NCBI GenBank assembly: GCA_016617495.1 | Contig: WYCU01000002.1 | Coordinates: 399,538 to 463,537 of the forward strand | Source of the DNA: Azonexaceae bacterium s22 | GTDB lineage: Bacteria > Pseudomonadota > Gammaproteobacteria > Burkholderiales > Rhodocyclaceae | Direction of reading: 5' to 3' | DNA: 64,000 bases | Part shown: piece after piece, positions 9,473 through 18,629 of the stretch | Numbering within the stretch: position 1 is the stretch's first letter | How the letters are laid out: each line of letters begins with the position of its first letter | Made by a program: the position numbers and the translations under genes | Notes under the pieces: model-generated | What the model saw: only the letters and a program-made list of their open reading frames with translations | Database searches by the model: none | What the model was told of the DNA's origin: nothing

Positions 9473-10828
9473 GTGAAAAAGAAACTGCATGGGGCCGATT
9501 CGGTCGTCCGGTCGGGCCGGTGGTGGCGCGCTCTCCGACGCTACGCCTTGATCGTGGCATGCGGCCTGCACGGTGCGGCCATGGCCGCAGATGACACGTT
9601 GACGCGTGCTGCAGCGCTGGTGGCGGATCACCAATATGCCGAAGCACATGCGCTGCTGGCGCCTTTGGCCACGGCGCCTTCGACCAGCGGTACTTTTGCC
9701 TATCTCTACGGACGCGCCGCGCTTGGTAACCGCCAACCCGAGGAAGCACGCGCATGGCTGTCGCGCAGCCTTGAGCTGCGGCCGGATTCGGTTGAAGCCT
9801 ATCTCGCGCTGGGGCAGGCCTACACGCAGCTCGGCATGTTTGCCGAAGCACGCCTCGCCTTCGAAAACGTCTTCCGTTTCGACAATCTGCCGCCCGACCT
9901 GGAATCCCAGGTGCGGATTTATTCGCGGGCGGCCACCCGTTACCTGGAACAGGATGAGCGTTTGCTCGGCTACGGTTACGCGATGATCGGTATCGGGCAG
10001 TATCGGGTGAATTCCACCCGGGGCACGCGCGCTACCGGGGAAGACGAACGACGCGACACGTTTTACAACGCCCGTGTCGGCGGCGCGCTCAACTATGAAC
10101 TGGCCGACAATTACGTGCTGGATGCCAGCCTCGATTATCGATTCCGCTATTACGACAATCCCGAAACCCGCAACGATAGCGACCTGCGCTGGCAGGTGGG
10201 CGGTAGCCGGACGATGGGCGAGGGCAATCTGGCGCTCGGTTTTCAGGGCCGCGTCAGCTATCGGGGCGAGAGCACTTACCGCAATGATTACGGCCTGTTT
10301 GCCGATTACCGCTATCGCCTCGACCCGTACAACCAGATTGCTGTCGGCGGCGAGGTATACCGTCGGCGTTATCCTCAGGGCGCACAGCGGGAGAACATTT
10401 ATTCGTCGGCGCTGGCCAACCTCGAATGGGTTCACGCCCTGGCTGGCGGACAGGCCAGCCTGTCGCTCAAGGGCCACGCGGGCTACAACTTTGCCACCGG
10501 TCGTCCGGATGGCGATGCGATGATCTATGGCCTCGAAGGCACTGTCGACTTCAAGCTGACATCCCAGCTTTCAGGCTTTATTTTCGCGACCTGGGAGCAC
10601 AATGCCTTCGCCGCTGAAAATTATCATTTCCATCCCGATGCCTACGATGAATCCGTTGCCCTTCGGCGGCGGGACAATCTTTATGAGGTCGGCGGCGGCC
10701 TGGTCTGGAGCCTGGGCCAAGGCTGGAGCCTGCGCCCCGAGTTGCTCTTCATTCGCGACCAGAGCAACGCTCTTGCCGAAAACTATAGCTCGACGGAAGC
10801 CTGGCTCAACCTGCGCCGGGATTTCTGA
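9473..10828 (+). CDS. Outer-membrane beta-barrel protein with N-terminal TPR domain (Slam-like)
   Basis: The chosen start is GTG 9473, which has a good ribosome-binding site (GGGAGG at 9463-9468). The product is 451 residues. A signal peptide ending near AAMAADD is followed by tetratricopeptide-like repeats (about residues 45-165) and then a C-terminal region of alternating beta strands that ends in LNLRRDF with a terminal Phe, as in BamA-inserted barrels. TPR plus barrel is the layout of surface-lipoprotein assembly modifiers (DUF560), but a generic TPR-porin is equally possible. No obvious lipoprotein client is encoded next to it. Confidence 0.72.
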   Translation: MKKKLHGADSVVRSGRWWRALRRYALIVACGLHGAAMAADDTLTRAAALVADHQYAEAHALLAPLATAPSTSGTFAYLYGRAALGNRQPEEARAWLSRSLELRPDSVEAYLALGQAYTQLGMFAEARLAFENVFRFDNLPPDLESQVRIYSRAATRYLEQDERLLGYGYAMIGIGQYRVNSTRGTRATGEDERRDTFYNARVGGALNYELADNYVLDASLDYRFRYYDNPETRNDSDLRWQVGGSRTMGEGNLALGFQGRVSYRGESTYRNDYGLFADYRYRLDPYNQIAVGGEVYRRRYPQGAQRENIYSSALANLEWVHALAGGQASLSLKGHAGYNFATGRPDGDAMIYGLEGTVDFKLTSQLSGFIFATWEHNAFAAENYHFHPDAYDESVALRRRDNLYEVGGGLVWSLGQGWSLRPELLFIRDQSNALAENYSSTEAWLNLRRDF

Positions 10829-10851
10829 TTGTCGGCCAACCCGCTGGTCGG

Positions 10852-12681
10852 TTACGCCGGAAAGACCAGGGGCACCAGAACCACGCTGACGATCAGGACG
10901 ATGAATGTCAGCGGTGCCCCGACGCGCAGGAAATCGCGAAATTCGTAGTTGCCGGCAGTCGCCACCAAGGCGTTGACCGGGGACAGCGGCGTCATGAACG
11001 GCGCCGAGCAGGCCAGGGCGACGGTCATGGCGAAGGGATAGGGCGAAAGCCCCAGGGCCTGTGCAACCGCCAGGGCAACAGGCGCCATCAGCACGGCATT
11101 GGCGGTGTTTGAAATGAAGAGCCCGAGCAACGCTGTGAGCACGAAAATGAGTGCGAGCATGGCGTGAATCCCGGCACCGCCCGCCACTCCGACGAGTGCT
11201 TGGGCCGCCATGTCGACGCCGCCGGTACGATCCAGTGCGGTGGCGAAGGGCAACATGCCGACGATCATGATGAGGCTCTTCAACTGGACCGAGCGGTAGG
11301 CCTGTTCAAGCCCGATGCATCCGAAAAAGCCCATCATCAGGCAGCCGAGCAGGGCAGCATGCACATTGGGGACGGCGCCGGTTGCCATCAGCGCCACCAC
11401 GACAGCTAGCGTCAGGACGGCCCACGGTGCCTTGCTGGCGGCGGGCAGGATTTCGCCGAATTCGCGCGGCAAGTTCAGCACAAGAAGGTCGCGGTTGTCT
11501 TCCTGCAGGGCGCGGATGAACCGCCAAGGGCCGGCGAGCAGCAAGGTGTCACCGACCTTCAGCGCGGTTTGGCGGAGGTGGTAGGGCTGACGAGCCGATT
11601 TGCCGCGGCGGACGCCGATGACGGTAAGTTCCGAATGCACCAGCGCTTCGACTTCAGCCACGGTCTTGCGGGCGAAACGGGATTCCTCCGGCAGAATGAC
11701 CTCGACCATGCCGACATCGCGGAAGCGGTCGATGAAGTAGTGTCCCGAACTGGGCAGCAGATCGACCTTGTATTTTTCGCACAGCGCGGTGACGTCGCTG
11801 ATCGGGGCATCGATATCGAGCAGCAGGACGTCGCCCGCCTGCAGTCGCAAGTCCGGTGAGCGCGACAGCAGGCGGCGTTCGCGGCCACTGCCGCGTTCCA
11901 GAAGAATCATTCGGGCGCCGGTGAGCATGGTCAGGTTCATGTCGCCGAGCGGGCGGGCGATCAACGGAGAATCCGCGCGGATGCGCACGCGGTATTCGCG
12001 TTCTGCCAGCGAGTAGCGCTTGACCCATTTTTTCATCTTCGGTCGGTTGGGCGACAGCGCATCTTCGGCGATGTCGGCCGGCAGCCAGCGTCGCGCATAG
12101 TGCATGTAGGCAATGCTGATAAGCAGCACGGGGATGCCGAACGGGGTGAATGCGAAGAAGCCGAATCCCTCGACGCCTTCCTGCATGAGTTCGTAATTGA
12201 TGACCAGATTGGGTGAAGTGGCTACCAGCGTCAGCATGCCGCTGACAAGCGCGGCGAAGGCCATCGGCATCATCAGTTGCGCCGGGGCAGCACCGGTGCG
12301 GCTGGCAATGCGCATGACGACCGGGATGAACATGGCGACCACGCCGGTCGAACTCATTACCGAACCGAGCAAACCGACGACCAGCATCAGGATGCTCAAT
12401 TGCCGGGTCGGACTATCGCCGCCGCGCGTGGCCAGCCAGTCGCCGATACGCCGGGCAACCCCGGTGCGTGCCAGCCCTTCGCCGATGACGAACATGGCGC
12501 CGATGAGCACGATGTTGGGATTGGCGAAGCCGGCGATGGTTTCATTGACCGAGACCACACCGGTAAACGGCAAGGCAGCCATGGCGATGAGCGCGACCGC
12601 ATCCGCCCGTGGGCGGTTGATGGCGAACATCAGGATGGTGGCCCCAAGCAGGGCAAGGACGAGAATCAGGTCGGTGTTCAT
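10852..12681 (-). CDS. SLC13/DASS family sodium-coupled anion transporter with two TrkA-C domains
   Basis: This 609-residue inner-membrane protein resembles divalent-anion sodium symporters that carry sulfate, dicarboxylates or similar anions. Transmembrane bundles lie at about residues 1-190 and 400-609. Between them are two RCK/TrkA-C type cytosolic domains (EYRVRIRADSPLIARPLG and VEVILPEESRFARKTV segments). The SNTANAVLMAPVALAVAQ and PVNALVATAGNYEFRDF stretches match the family signature regions. The start ATG 12681 was chosen because the sequence upstream is out of character with a membrane protein. The substrate is not evident. Confidence 0.87.
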   Translation of the reverse strand: MNTDLILVLALLGATILMFAINRPRADAVALIAMAALPFTGVVSVNETIAGFANPNIVLIGAMFVIGEGLARTGVARRIGDWLATRGGDSPTRQLSILMLVVGLLGSVMSSTGVVAMFIPVVMRIASRTGAAPAQLMMPMAFAALVSGMLTLVATSPNLVINYELMQEGVEGFGFFAFTPFGIPVLLISIAYMHYARRWLPADIAEDALSPNRPKMKKWVKRYSLAEREYRVRIRADSPLIARPLGDMNLTMLTGARMILLERGSGRERRLLSRSPDLRLQAGDVLLLDIDAPISDVTALCEKYKVDLLPSSGHYFIDRFRDVGMVEVILPEESRFARKTVAEVEALVHSELTVIGVRRGKSARQPYHLRQTALKVGDTLLLAGPWRFIRALQEDNRDLLVLNLPREFGEILPAASKAPWAVLTLAVVVALMATGAVPNVHAALLGCLMMGFFGCIGLEQAYRSVQLKSLIMIVGMLPFATALDRTGGVDMAAQALVGVAGGAGIHAMLALIFVLTALLGLFISNTANAVLMAPVALAVAQALGLSPYPFAMTVALACSAPFMTPLSPVNALVATAGNYEFRDFLRVGAPLTFIVLIVSVVLVPLVFPA

Positions 12682-12754
12682 GACAAGGTGGGCAGGCGGC
12701 ATGCCGGATGGCCGCAAGCATACCTCAGGGGAAATGTCGTGGTGCCGATGCCGT

Positions 12755-13318
12755 TCAGAAGGGCGAAAGCACGGCGATGGCCCGTTGCGGTTCGATGCGC
12801 ACCGAGCGCAGCAGCCAGCGCGCCGCCTTTTCCTGGGCGTTACTGTCTTCGCGCAGGACGTAAACCGGCCGCTCACGGAAGTAGGCGGCGACCAGTTGAC
12901 TGGCGGCCTTGCGTACCTGCGGCTGGAGTTCTTTGGGCAGCCCAACCGATTCCACCGATTCGATGACCGGGTTGTCGAGGAAGAAGGCCTTGTTCTGGTC
13001 GTCGTAACGCAGACCGGCGTGGCCGATGACGTCGAAGGGCACCGGTGGGCCGCCGAGCACGGCGACTTCGAGTCGGGCCGTGAGCCCGATTTTTCCAGGT
13101 GGCTCGCCCAAACGGATGGTGGGGGGAGTCCGGATGGCCAGGGCGAGCCATTCGCCATAGCGCTTCTCCAATGGCCGGGCGCGCTCGACCATGGACTGAA
13201 GTTCGCTTTCCGAAAAGATGACTTCGCGCGCGAACGGGTCGGCCAGGCAAAGGCCGGCAAACAGGCATGCAAAGAGAAAAAGGCCGAGATGGCGGATCAT
13301 CGGGCGGCTTGTGCGCAT
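12755..13318 (-). CDS. DUF1439 (YceB-like) exported protein
   Basis: This 187-residue protein has a signal peptide (hydrophobic core LGLFLFACLFAGLCLA) but no good lipobox, so it is probably soluble in the periplasm rather than a lipoprotein. The C-terminal segment YFRERPVYVLRED resembles the matching part of Escherichia coli YceB, and the family fold is a TULIP-like lipid-binding domain. The start may instead be ATG 13300. Neither start has a clear ribosome-binding site. It lies upstream of, and in the same direction as, the SLC13 gene. Confidence 0.7.
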   Translation of the reverse strand: MRTSRPMIRHLGLFLFACLFAGLCLADPFAREVIFSESELQSMVERARPLEKRYGEWLALAIRTPPTIRLGEPPGKIGLTARLEVAVLGGPPVPFDVIGHAGLRYDDQNKAFFLDNPVIESVESVGLPKELQPQVRKAASQLVAAYFRERPVYVLREDSNAQEKAARWLLRSVRIEPQRAIAVLSPF

Positions 13319-13345
13319 TGCAACGAAAGCCGCAGTGTAGCGGTT

Positions 13346-13579
13346 TTAGTGAACGACTACCGGCCGGGCGGCTTCGTTACAGATTTCGTCGAGCAGCGCA
13401 TCGACTGCGTCGTGGGTGCGTTCGCCCTGCGGGATGTCGGACATGCGCCGACAGAAGGCCGAGGCTTCGGGGCCGTCAAGATAAAGGGTGCGCAGCCAGG
13501 ATTTATCGATCAATTCGAAACCCTGCTGTGCCGGATAAAGCAGCACCCAGAAATGTTTGCTGTTGTAGATCACGTTCAT
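13346..13579 (-). CDS. DUF3567 family small protein
   Basis: This 77-residue protein begins MNVIYNSKHFWVL and ends PVVVH. That is the layout of a small betaproteobacterial family of unknown function whose members start MxMIYNS and end QPVVLH. It has no signal peptide or membrane helix and is probably cytosolic. A purine-rich stretch (CCGGAGTT, antisense of 13586-13593) lies before the start. The family match is from memory of a few members. Confidence 0.65.
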   Translation of the reverse strand: MNVIYNSKHFWVLLYPAQQGFELIDKSWLRTLYLDGPEASAFCRRMSDIPQGERTHDAVDALLDEICNEAARPVVVH

Positions 13580-13698
13580 TGGATAACTCCGGGAAGTGGA
13601 ATCCCTGAAGTTATTTCAACGCAAAATGCATAAACTCACGAGGAATTACTTCACGAAGCCGGGCAATGGCATTTCACGAAAATGCCCCCTTTTTTGAG

Positions 13699-13712
13699 GT
13701 CGACCGCGACAA
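13699..13712 (-). repeat. Dispersed 14-bp element, copy d
   Basis: This is a perfect core on the minus strand, 12 bp after the recJ stop and in the same orientation as recJ. It is followed by a run of A and then GGGGGC. Confidence 0.9.
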
Positions 13713-13724
13713 ATGGCGGTGTAA

Positions 13725-15416
13725 TCAATCCACCAGTTGCTCGACCATCAATTGTGGCGATTCGACGCCCATGTATTCGTTGATGGCCAGGCGGAAGGCT
13801 AGCCGGGTTGCACCGGCGGGTGCGCGGTCAAAGTTGAACTGGATGGCGTCGATGCGCGCATTGCCTTTTCTCAGGCGCAATTTGAGGTGCTTTTCCTTGA
13901 GCACGCGCTGTTGTTCGACGGTGAATTCGTCGAGAAAAAGCGGTGGCGGGAAGCCTTGCCCCCAGACTTCGTTCTGCAGCAGGCGGGCAATTTCGAGCGA
14001 GTAATAACCGCCTTCGAGCGCACCATCGGTTTCCAGCGTGCGGGTCAGGTCGGCGGGATCCAGCAGTTCGGCTGCGACCTCGGCAAAGAGTGTGCGGAAT
14101 CGCTCGAAATCGTCTTCGCGCAGCGTGGCGCCCGCGGCCATGGCATGGCCGCCGAAACGCACGAGTAAATCGGGCGCGCGCTTGGCCACCAGATCGAGCG
14201 CATCGCGTAGGTGGAGGCCGGGAATGGAACGGCCGGAACCTTTGACGAGCCCGCCTTCGCCGGGGGCAAAGGCGAAGACCGGGCGGTGCAGCTTGTCCTT
14301 GATGCGCGAGGCGAGGATGCCGACCACGCCTTCATGCCAGCTTGGGTCGAAGAGGGCAATGCCGGGCGAGGTGGTGTCCGCATCCAGCGATTCCAGCAGG
14401 ACCAGGGCTTGCTCCTGCATGTCCGATTCGATTTCGCGTCGTTCGCGGTTCAGCGTGTCGAGCTGCTGGGCGATTTGCAGGGCGCGGGCGTCGTCGTCGG
14501 TCAGCAGGCATTCGACGCCGAGGCGCATGTCGGCCAGGCGGCCAGCGGCGTTGAGGCGCGGCCCGAGGATGAAGCCGAGGTCGGTGGCCGTGGCGCGGCG
14601 GAAGTCGCGCCCGGCTGCCTTGAATAGTGCGGCAAGGCCCGGTTGCAGCTGGCCGGCGCGCATGCGCTTGAGCCCCTGGCTGACGAGGATGCGATTGTTG
14701 CGATCAAGGCGCACCACGTCGGCCACCGTGCCCAGTGCCACGAGGTCGAGCAGCACGGCGAAGTTGGGTTCGGGGCGGTCGGCAAACCAGCCGCGCTGAC
14801 GCAACTCGGCGCGCAGGGCGAGCATGACGTAGAACATGACGCCGACCCCGGCGATGTGCTTGGATGGAAAGTTGCAGCCTGGCTGGTTGGGATTGACGAT
14901 GCAGTCGGCTTCCGGGAGCGTGGGGCCAGGGAGGTGATGGTCGGTGATCAGCGTCGCGATGCCATGCTCGCGGGCGCGGGCTACGCCTTCGATGCTGGCG
15001 ATGCCGTTGTCGACGGTGATGATGAGATCCGGCGCTTGTTCCGCGGCGAGATCGACGATTTCCGGCGAGAGTCCATAGCCGAGCTTGAAGCGGTCCGGCA
15101 GGAGGAAGTCTATGTCAGCCCCGAGCATTTTCAGGGCGCGCATGCCCACGGCGGTCGCCGTGGCGCCGTCACAGTCGTAGTCGCCAATGATCAGCAGTTT
15201 GGCTTCGGCTTCGAGCGCATCCGCCAACAATTGCGCGGCGGCGTCGGTATGCGTCAGCGATGCCGGCGGCAGCAGCGATTTGAGTTCGTAGTCGAGTTCG
15301 GTCTTGTCGGTGATGCCGCGGGCGGCATAAAGCCGTGCCAGCAAGGGGTGTAGACCTTGCTGTTCAAGCATCAGGGCGGCACGGGTCGGCACGGAGCGGG
15401 TAACGATGCGGGTCAT
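13725..15416 (-). CDS. recJ: Single-stranded-DNA-specific 5'-3' exonuclease RecJ
   Basis: This 563-residue nuclease works in RecFOR recombination and mismatch repair. The DHH-family metal motifs are present in order: GDYDCDGATATAVGM, ITVDNGIAS, LITDHHLPG and LVALGTVADVV. A DHHA1 domain follows (VGILASRIKDKLHRPVFAF and RFGGHAMAAGATL), then a C-terminal OB-type domain. The start ATG 15416 overlaps the stop of the upstream gene (ATGA), which indicates translational coupling. Longer in-frame starts upstream lie inside that gene and are discounted. Confidence 0.96.
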   Translation of the reverse strand: MTRIVTRSVPTRAALMLEQQGLHPLLARLYAARGITDKTELDYELKSLLPPASLTHTDAAAQLLADALEAEAKLLIIGDYDCDGATATAVGMRALKMLGADIDFLLPDRFKLGYGLSPEIVDLAAEQAPDLIITVDNGIASIEGVARAREHGIATLITDHHLPGPTLPEADCIVNPNQPGCNFPSKHIAGVGVMFYVMLALRAELRQRGWFADRPEPNFAVLLDLVALGTVADVVRLDRNNRILVSQGLKRMRAGQLQPGLAALFKAAGRDFRRATATDLGFILGPRLNAAGRLADMRLGVECLLTDDDARALQIAQQLDTLNRERREIESDMQEQALVLLESLDADTTSPGIALFDPSWHEGVVGILASRIKDKLHRPVFAFAPGEGGLVKGSGRSIPGLHLRDALDLVAKRAPDLLVRFGGHAMAAGATLREDDFERFRTLFAEVAAELLDPADLTRTLETDGALEGGYYSLEIARLLQNEVWGQGFPPPLFLDEFTVEQQRVLKEKHLKLRLRKGNARIDAIQFNFDRAPAGATRLAFRLAINEYMGVESPQLMVEQLVD

Positions 15417-16426
15417 GAGGCGGCCAGGGTGTGTGCAACGTCGGCAAGCGGTTTGCCGCGCTTCCAGATTTTCCAGCGGTCGCTGCCGCTCAGTTCGAAA
15501 TGCAGTTCGCCATAGACGGTCGGTGCAACGAGCGTGAGCCGGCTGACCCCGCTGCCGCGTGACAAGGGCGCGAACCAGCCGGCTTCCAGCGCGCCGATGG
15601 CCTGGCGCCAACCTTCACCATCTTCGTAAAGCACGCGGGGAAGCAGGTTGTCCAGAACGACCAGCGGATTGGCGCCGGCTGCAGGGCCGAGGCTGCTGAG
15701 GCCGGCCGGCAGGGGGCGGGCCTCGAGGCCGGAAAATCGGGCCAGGCCGCTTGCCAGCGGACCTTCGGCATACACGGCGGAGAATGTGCGGGGCGCGTTG
15801 GCCGGCAGGGCGCCGCTGCCCCACAGCCACAAGCTGTTGATGGCGGGTTGCCCGGATTCCTGGCGGCGGGCGTTGGTCGGCAGGCCGTGCAGGAACATTT
15901 GCACTTCGTTGAGCCAGCGGGTGAGCGCCTGGGTGCCGCCGCCGGATTCGCCATCGACCCGGCGACCGGCGACTGCGGAAATGGGGGCTGCAAGGTGGTC
16001 GACCGCGACATTCAGCTGGAGATACCAGCGGCGGGCATCGGCGACATGGAAGCGGCCGATGTCGGCGAATTCGCCGTTAAGCGCATCGACGATTTCCTGG
16101 GCTTCGGCGAGGCTCAGATCGAAGGCGCCGGCATCGGCGAGGACGATGCGTTCATGGTGGAAACGCAGGTGTACCGGGTCGGCACATAGCCAGTGGCCCG
16201 AGGGCGTTTGCCCGGGCGCTTCGCCGAGTCGCCTCAGGATGCCGAAAGGCGCCGCATCCAGGCCAAAAACGCCAGCGAGGCCGTGCTCGAACGGGCGGGC
16301 AGGGCGGCGTTCCAGCCGGCTGCGGGCGAGCAGCGTTTCCAGGCCAGGCAGGGAAAGTTTTCCGAGGGTGAGCTGGTCGGCTGGTTCCGGCCAGAGGAGT
16401 TCGGGGACAAGCAGGGTCAGATGCAC
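15413..16426 (-). CDS. Phosphoglycerate-mutase-like (RpfE-type) protein upstream of recJ
   Basis: This 337-residue protein belongs to a poorly characterised family usually annotated as cofactor-independent phosphoglycerate mutase-like or RpfE-type, commonly coupled to recJ in betaproteobacteria. I see no complete set of alkaline-phosphatase-superfamily metal ligands, so mutase activity is doubtful. Recognisable segments are HWLCADPVHLRFHHERIVL, INSLWLWGSGALP and VLDNLLPRVLYEDGEGW. One copy of the dispersed element falls inside it and is translated as NVAVDH. It is divergent from lolC. Confidence 0.7.
   Translation of the reverse strand: MHLTLLVPELLWPEPADQLTLGKLSLPGLETLLARSRLERRPARPFEHGLAGVFGLDAAPFGILRRLGEAPGQTPSGHWLCADPVHLRFHHERIVLADAGAFDLSLAEAQEIVDALNGEFADIGRFHVADARRWYLQLNVAVDHLAAPISAVAGRRVDGESGGGTQALTRWLNEVQMFLHGLPTNARRQESGQPAINSLWLWGSGALPANAPRTFSAVYAEGPLASGLARFSGLEARPLPAGLSSLGPAAGANPLVVLDNLLPRVLYEDGEGWRQAIGALEAGWFAPLSRGSGVSRLTLVAPTVYGELHFELSGSDRWKIWKRGKPLADVAHTLAAS
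15998..16011 (-). repeat. Dispersed 14-bp element, copy e (inside a gene)
   Basis: The core has one mismatch (ATGTCGCGGTCGAC). It is in the sense orientation within the phosphoglycerate-mutase-like gene and is translated VAVD. It lacks the A-rich right flank. Confidence 0.75.
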
Positions 16427-16515
16427 GGAAAACGGCGCCGGAGAACGTCACGGAGAAACATCAGGGGATGCGCTTGAGTGTACCATAGCGGCTTTCCTGC
16501 TTTTCCCTCCGCTGC

Positions 16516-17766
16516 ATGGCTCTGCCTTACGAATTGCTGATCGGTCTGCGCTACACGCGGGCCAAACGGCGCAATCACTTCATTTCCTTCATTTCGCTCA
16601 TTTCCATGCTTGGCATCGGGCTGGGCGTTGCGGCGCTGATTGTCGTGCTTTCGGTGATGAACGGCTTCCAGAAGGAGTTGCGCACGCGCATCCTCGGTGT
16701 GGCGTCGCACATCCAGATTACCGGTATCAATGGCGAACTGACCACGGATTGGGAATCGATTGCCGCGCAGGCCGCCACACATCCGGAAGTACGGGCGGCG
16801 GCCCCTTTCGTGCAATCGCAGGCGATGTTCACGGTCGACAACGGCGTGCGCGGCGCGCTGGTGCGCGGCATCCTGCCGGATTACGAGGACCGGGTCGCGG
16901 ATTTTCGCAAGACCATCAAAAGCGGCAGCCTCGATGCGCTCCAGCCCGGGAGTTTCGGGGTTGTCCTCGGGGCCGATCTGGCGCGCATGCTCGGGGTATT
17001 CGTCGGCGACAAGGTGACGTTGATCGCGCCGCAGGGCACGGTCACGCCGGCCGGCGTGGTGCCGCGCCTCAAGACCTTTACGGTGGTCGGCATTTTTGAA
17101 GTGGGCATGTACGAATACGATTCCGGACTGGCACTGATTCATCTCAACGATGCCCAGAAGCTTTACCAGATGGACGATCGCGTCAGCGGAGTGCGCCTCA
17201 AGGTGGACGACCTTTTCCGCGCTCCGCGCATTGCCCGCGAACTAGCGGGCAAGATCGACGCGAATGCCTGGATCAGCGACTGGACCAAGAGCCATGCCAA
17301 TTTCTTCCGCGCCGTGCAGATCGAAAAGAACATGATGTTCATCATCCTCTCGCTGATCGTGGCGGTGGCTGCTTTTAATCTGGTGTCCACCCTGGTCATG
17401 GCCGTGACCGACAAACAGGCCGACATCGCCATCCTGCGCACCCTGGGCGCACGGCCCTTGTCGATCATGGCGGTTTTTGTGGTGCAGGGCGCGCTAGTCG
17501 GCTTCATCGGCCTGGGCTTGGGCATTGCGGGCGGCGTGGCGTTGGCGCTCAACATCGACGTGGTGGTGCCGTTCATCGAGCGTGTGCTGGGCATCCACTT
17601 TCTCTCCAAAGAGGTCTATTACATCTCCGATCTGCCGTCCGACCTGCAATGGGGCGATGTCTGGGGCGTGACCGTCATTGCCTTCGTGCTTGCCTTGTTG
17701 GCGACGCTGTACCCGAGTTGGCGCGCCTCGCGCGTCAATCCTGCGGAGGCGCTGCGTTATGAGTGA
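16516..17766 (+). CDS. lolC: Lipoprotein-releasing ABC transporter permease LolC/LolE
   Basis: This 416-residue inner-membrane subunit extracts outer-membrane lipoproteins for transfer to LolA. It has an N-terminal transmembrane helix ([21 protein letters not shown]), a periplasmic MacB-like domain (about residues 50-265) and three C-terminal helices. A single lolC-like gene directly before lolD suggests a LolF-type homodimeric permease, although a second permease gene elsewhere cannot be excluded. The last 8 bases overlap lolD. Confidence 0.93.
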   Translation: MALPYELLIGLRYTRAKRRNHFISFISLISMLGIGLGVAALIVVLSVMNGFQKELRTRILGVASHIQITGINGELTTDWESIAAQAATHPEVRAAAPFVQSQAMFTVDNGVRGALVRGILPDYEDRVADFRKTIKSGSLDALQPGSFGVVLGADLARMLGVFVGDKVTLIAPQGTVTPAGVVPRLKTFTVVGIFEVGMYEYDSGLALIHLNDAQKLYQMDDRVSGVRLKVDDLFRAPRIARELAGKIDANAWISDWTKSHANFFRAVQIEKNMMFIILSLIVAVAAFNLVSTLVMAVTDKQADIAILRTLGARPLSIMAVFVVQGALVGFIGLGLGIAGGVALALNIDVVVPFIERVLGIHFLSKEVYYISDLPSDLQWGDVWGVTVIAFVLALLATLYPSWRASRVNPAEALRYE

Positions 17767-18439
17767 AGCCATTCTGATCGCCACCGGCCTGGGGAAGCTA
17801 TTCCGCAATGGCGGGCTTGATGTATCGGTGTTGAGCGCCATCGATCTCACGGTCAGTCCGGGCGAAACGGTCGCTATCGTGGGGGCCTCCGGTTCGGGCA
17901 AAAGCACGCTGCTGCACCTGTTGGGTGGGCTCGATGCGCCGAGTTCCGGCAAGGTCACGCTGATGGGGCGCGATTTTTCAGCGCTCGGCGAAGTTGCGCG
18001 TGGCGACTGGCGCAACCGTCATCTCGGTTTTGTTTACCAGTTCCATCACCTGTTGCCCGAGTTCTCAGCGCTGGAAAATGTCGCCATGCCCTTGCTGATT
18101 CGCCGCACCCCGCGTGCCGAAGCGCTGCGTGCCGCTCAGGACATGCTGGCTGCCGTGGGATTGGAGCACCGTGTGGAGCATCGCCCTGGCGAGCTCTCCG
18201 GTGGCGAACGCCAACGTGCCGCCATCGCCCGGGCGTTGGTGACGGCGCCATCGTGCCTGCTGGCCGACGAGCCGACCGGCAACCTGGATCGCCAGACTGC
18301 CGGCGTGGTTTTCGATCTGCTGATGGCGCAAGTCCGCTCCCGGCGCTCCAGCCTGGTCATGGTCTCCCACGACCCCGAACTGGCCGCCCGCGCGGACCGC
18401 GTGTTGCACCTCAAGGATGGGGTGTTGGCGGCTGCTTAG
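17759..18439 (+). CDS. lolD: Lipoprotein-releasing ABC transporter ATPase LolD
   Basis: This 226-residue ATPase powers the Lol system with the permease encoded upstream. Walker A is GASGSGKST, the signature motif is [15 protein letters not shown], Walker B is [12 protein letters not shown] and the switch His is in VMVSHDPEL. The ATG at 17759 overlaps the end of lolC by 8 bases, so the subunits are coupled. The gene is followed by 190 bp containing a copy of the dispersed element. Confidence 0.95.
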   Translation: MSEAILIATGLGKLFRNGGLDVSVLSAIDLTVSPGETVAIVGASGSGKSTLLHLLGGLDAPSSGKVTLMGRDFSALGEVARGDWRNRHLGFVYQFHHLLPEFSALENVAMPLLIRRTPRAEALRAAQDMLAAVGLEHRVEHRPGELSGGERQRAAIARALVTAPSCLLADEPTGNLDRQTAGVVFDLLMAQVRSRRSSLVMVSHDPELAARADRVLHLKDGVLAAA

Positions 18440-18495
18440 TGGTCAAGCGGGGAGCAAGAAAGACGGGCGGGTTGCCATAGGTGCCCATATTCTGT

Positions 18496-18509
18496 TTGTC
18501 GCGGTCGAC
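18496..18509 (+). repeat. Dispersed 14-bp element, copy f
   Basis: This is a perfect core 56 bp after the lolD stop, in the same orientation, followed by TGCTGAAAATAGGCAAAA. Confidence 0.9.
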
Positions 18510-18629
18510 TGCTGAAAATAGGCAAAATGGTAGCTTGTGGCTCGAACTGTTTCCAAAATTGCAGTGTCGCGGTTGCCAATTTGCACGTTGCCAGCAGGGG
18601 CAATCGACGATGAACCGAGGGGATTACCG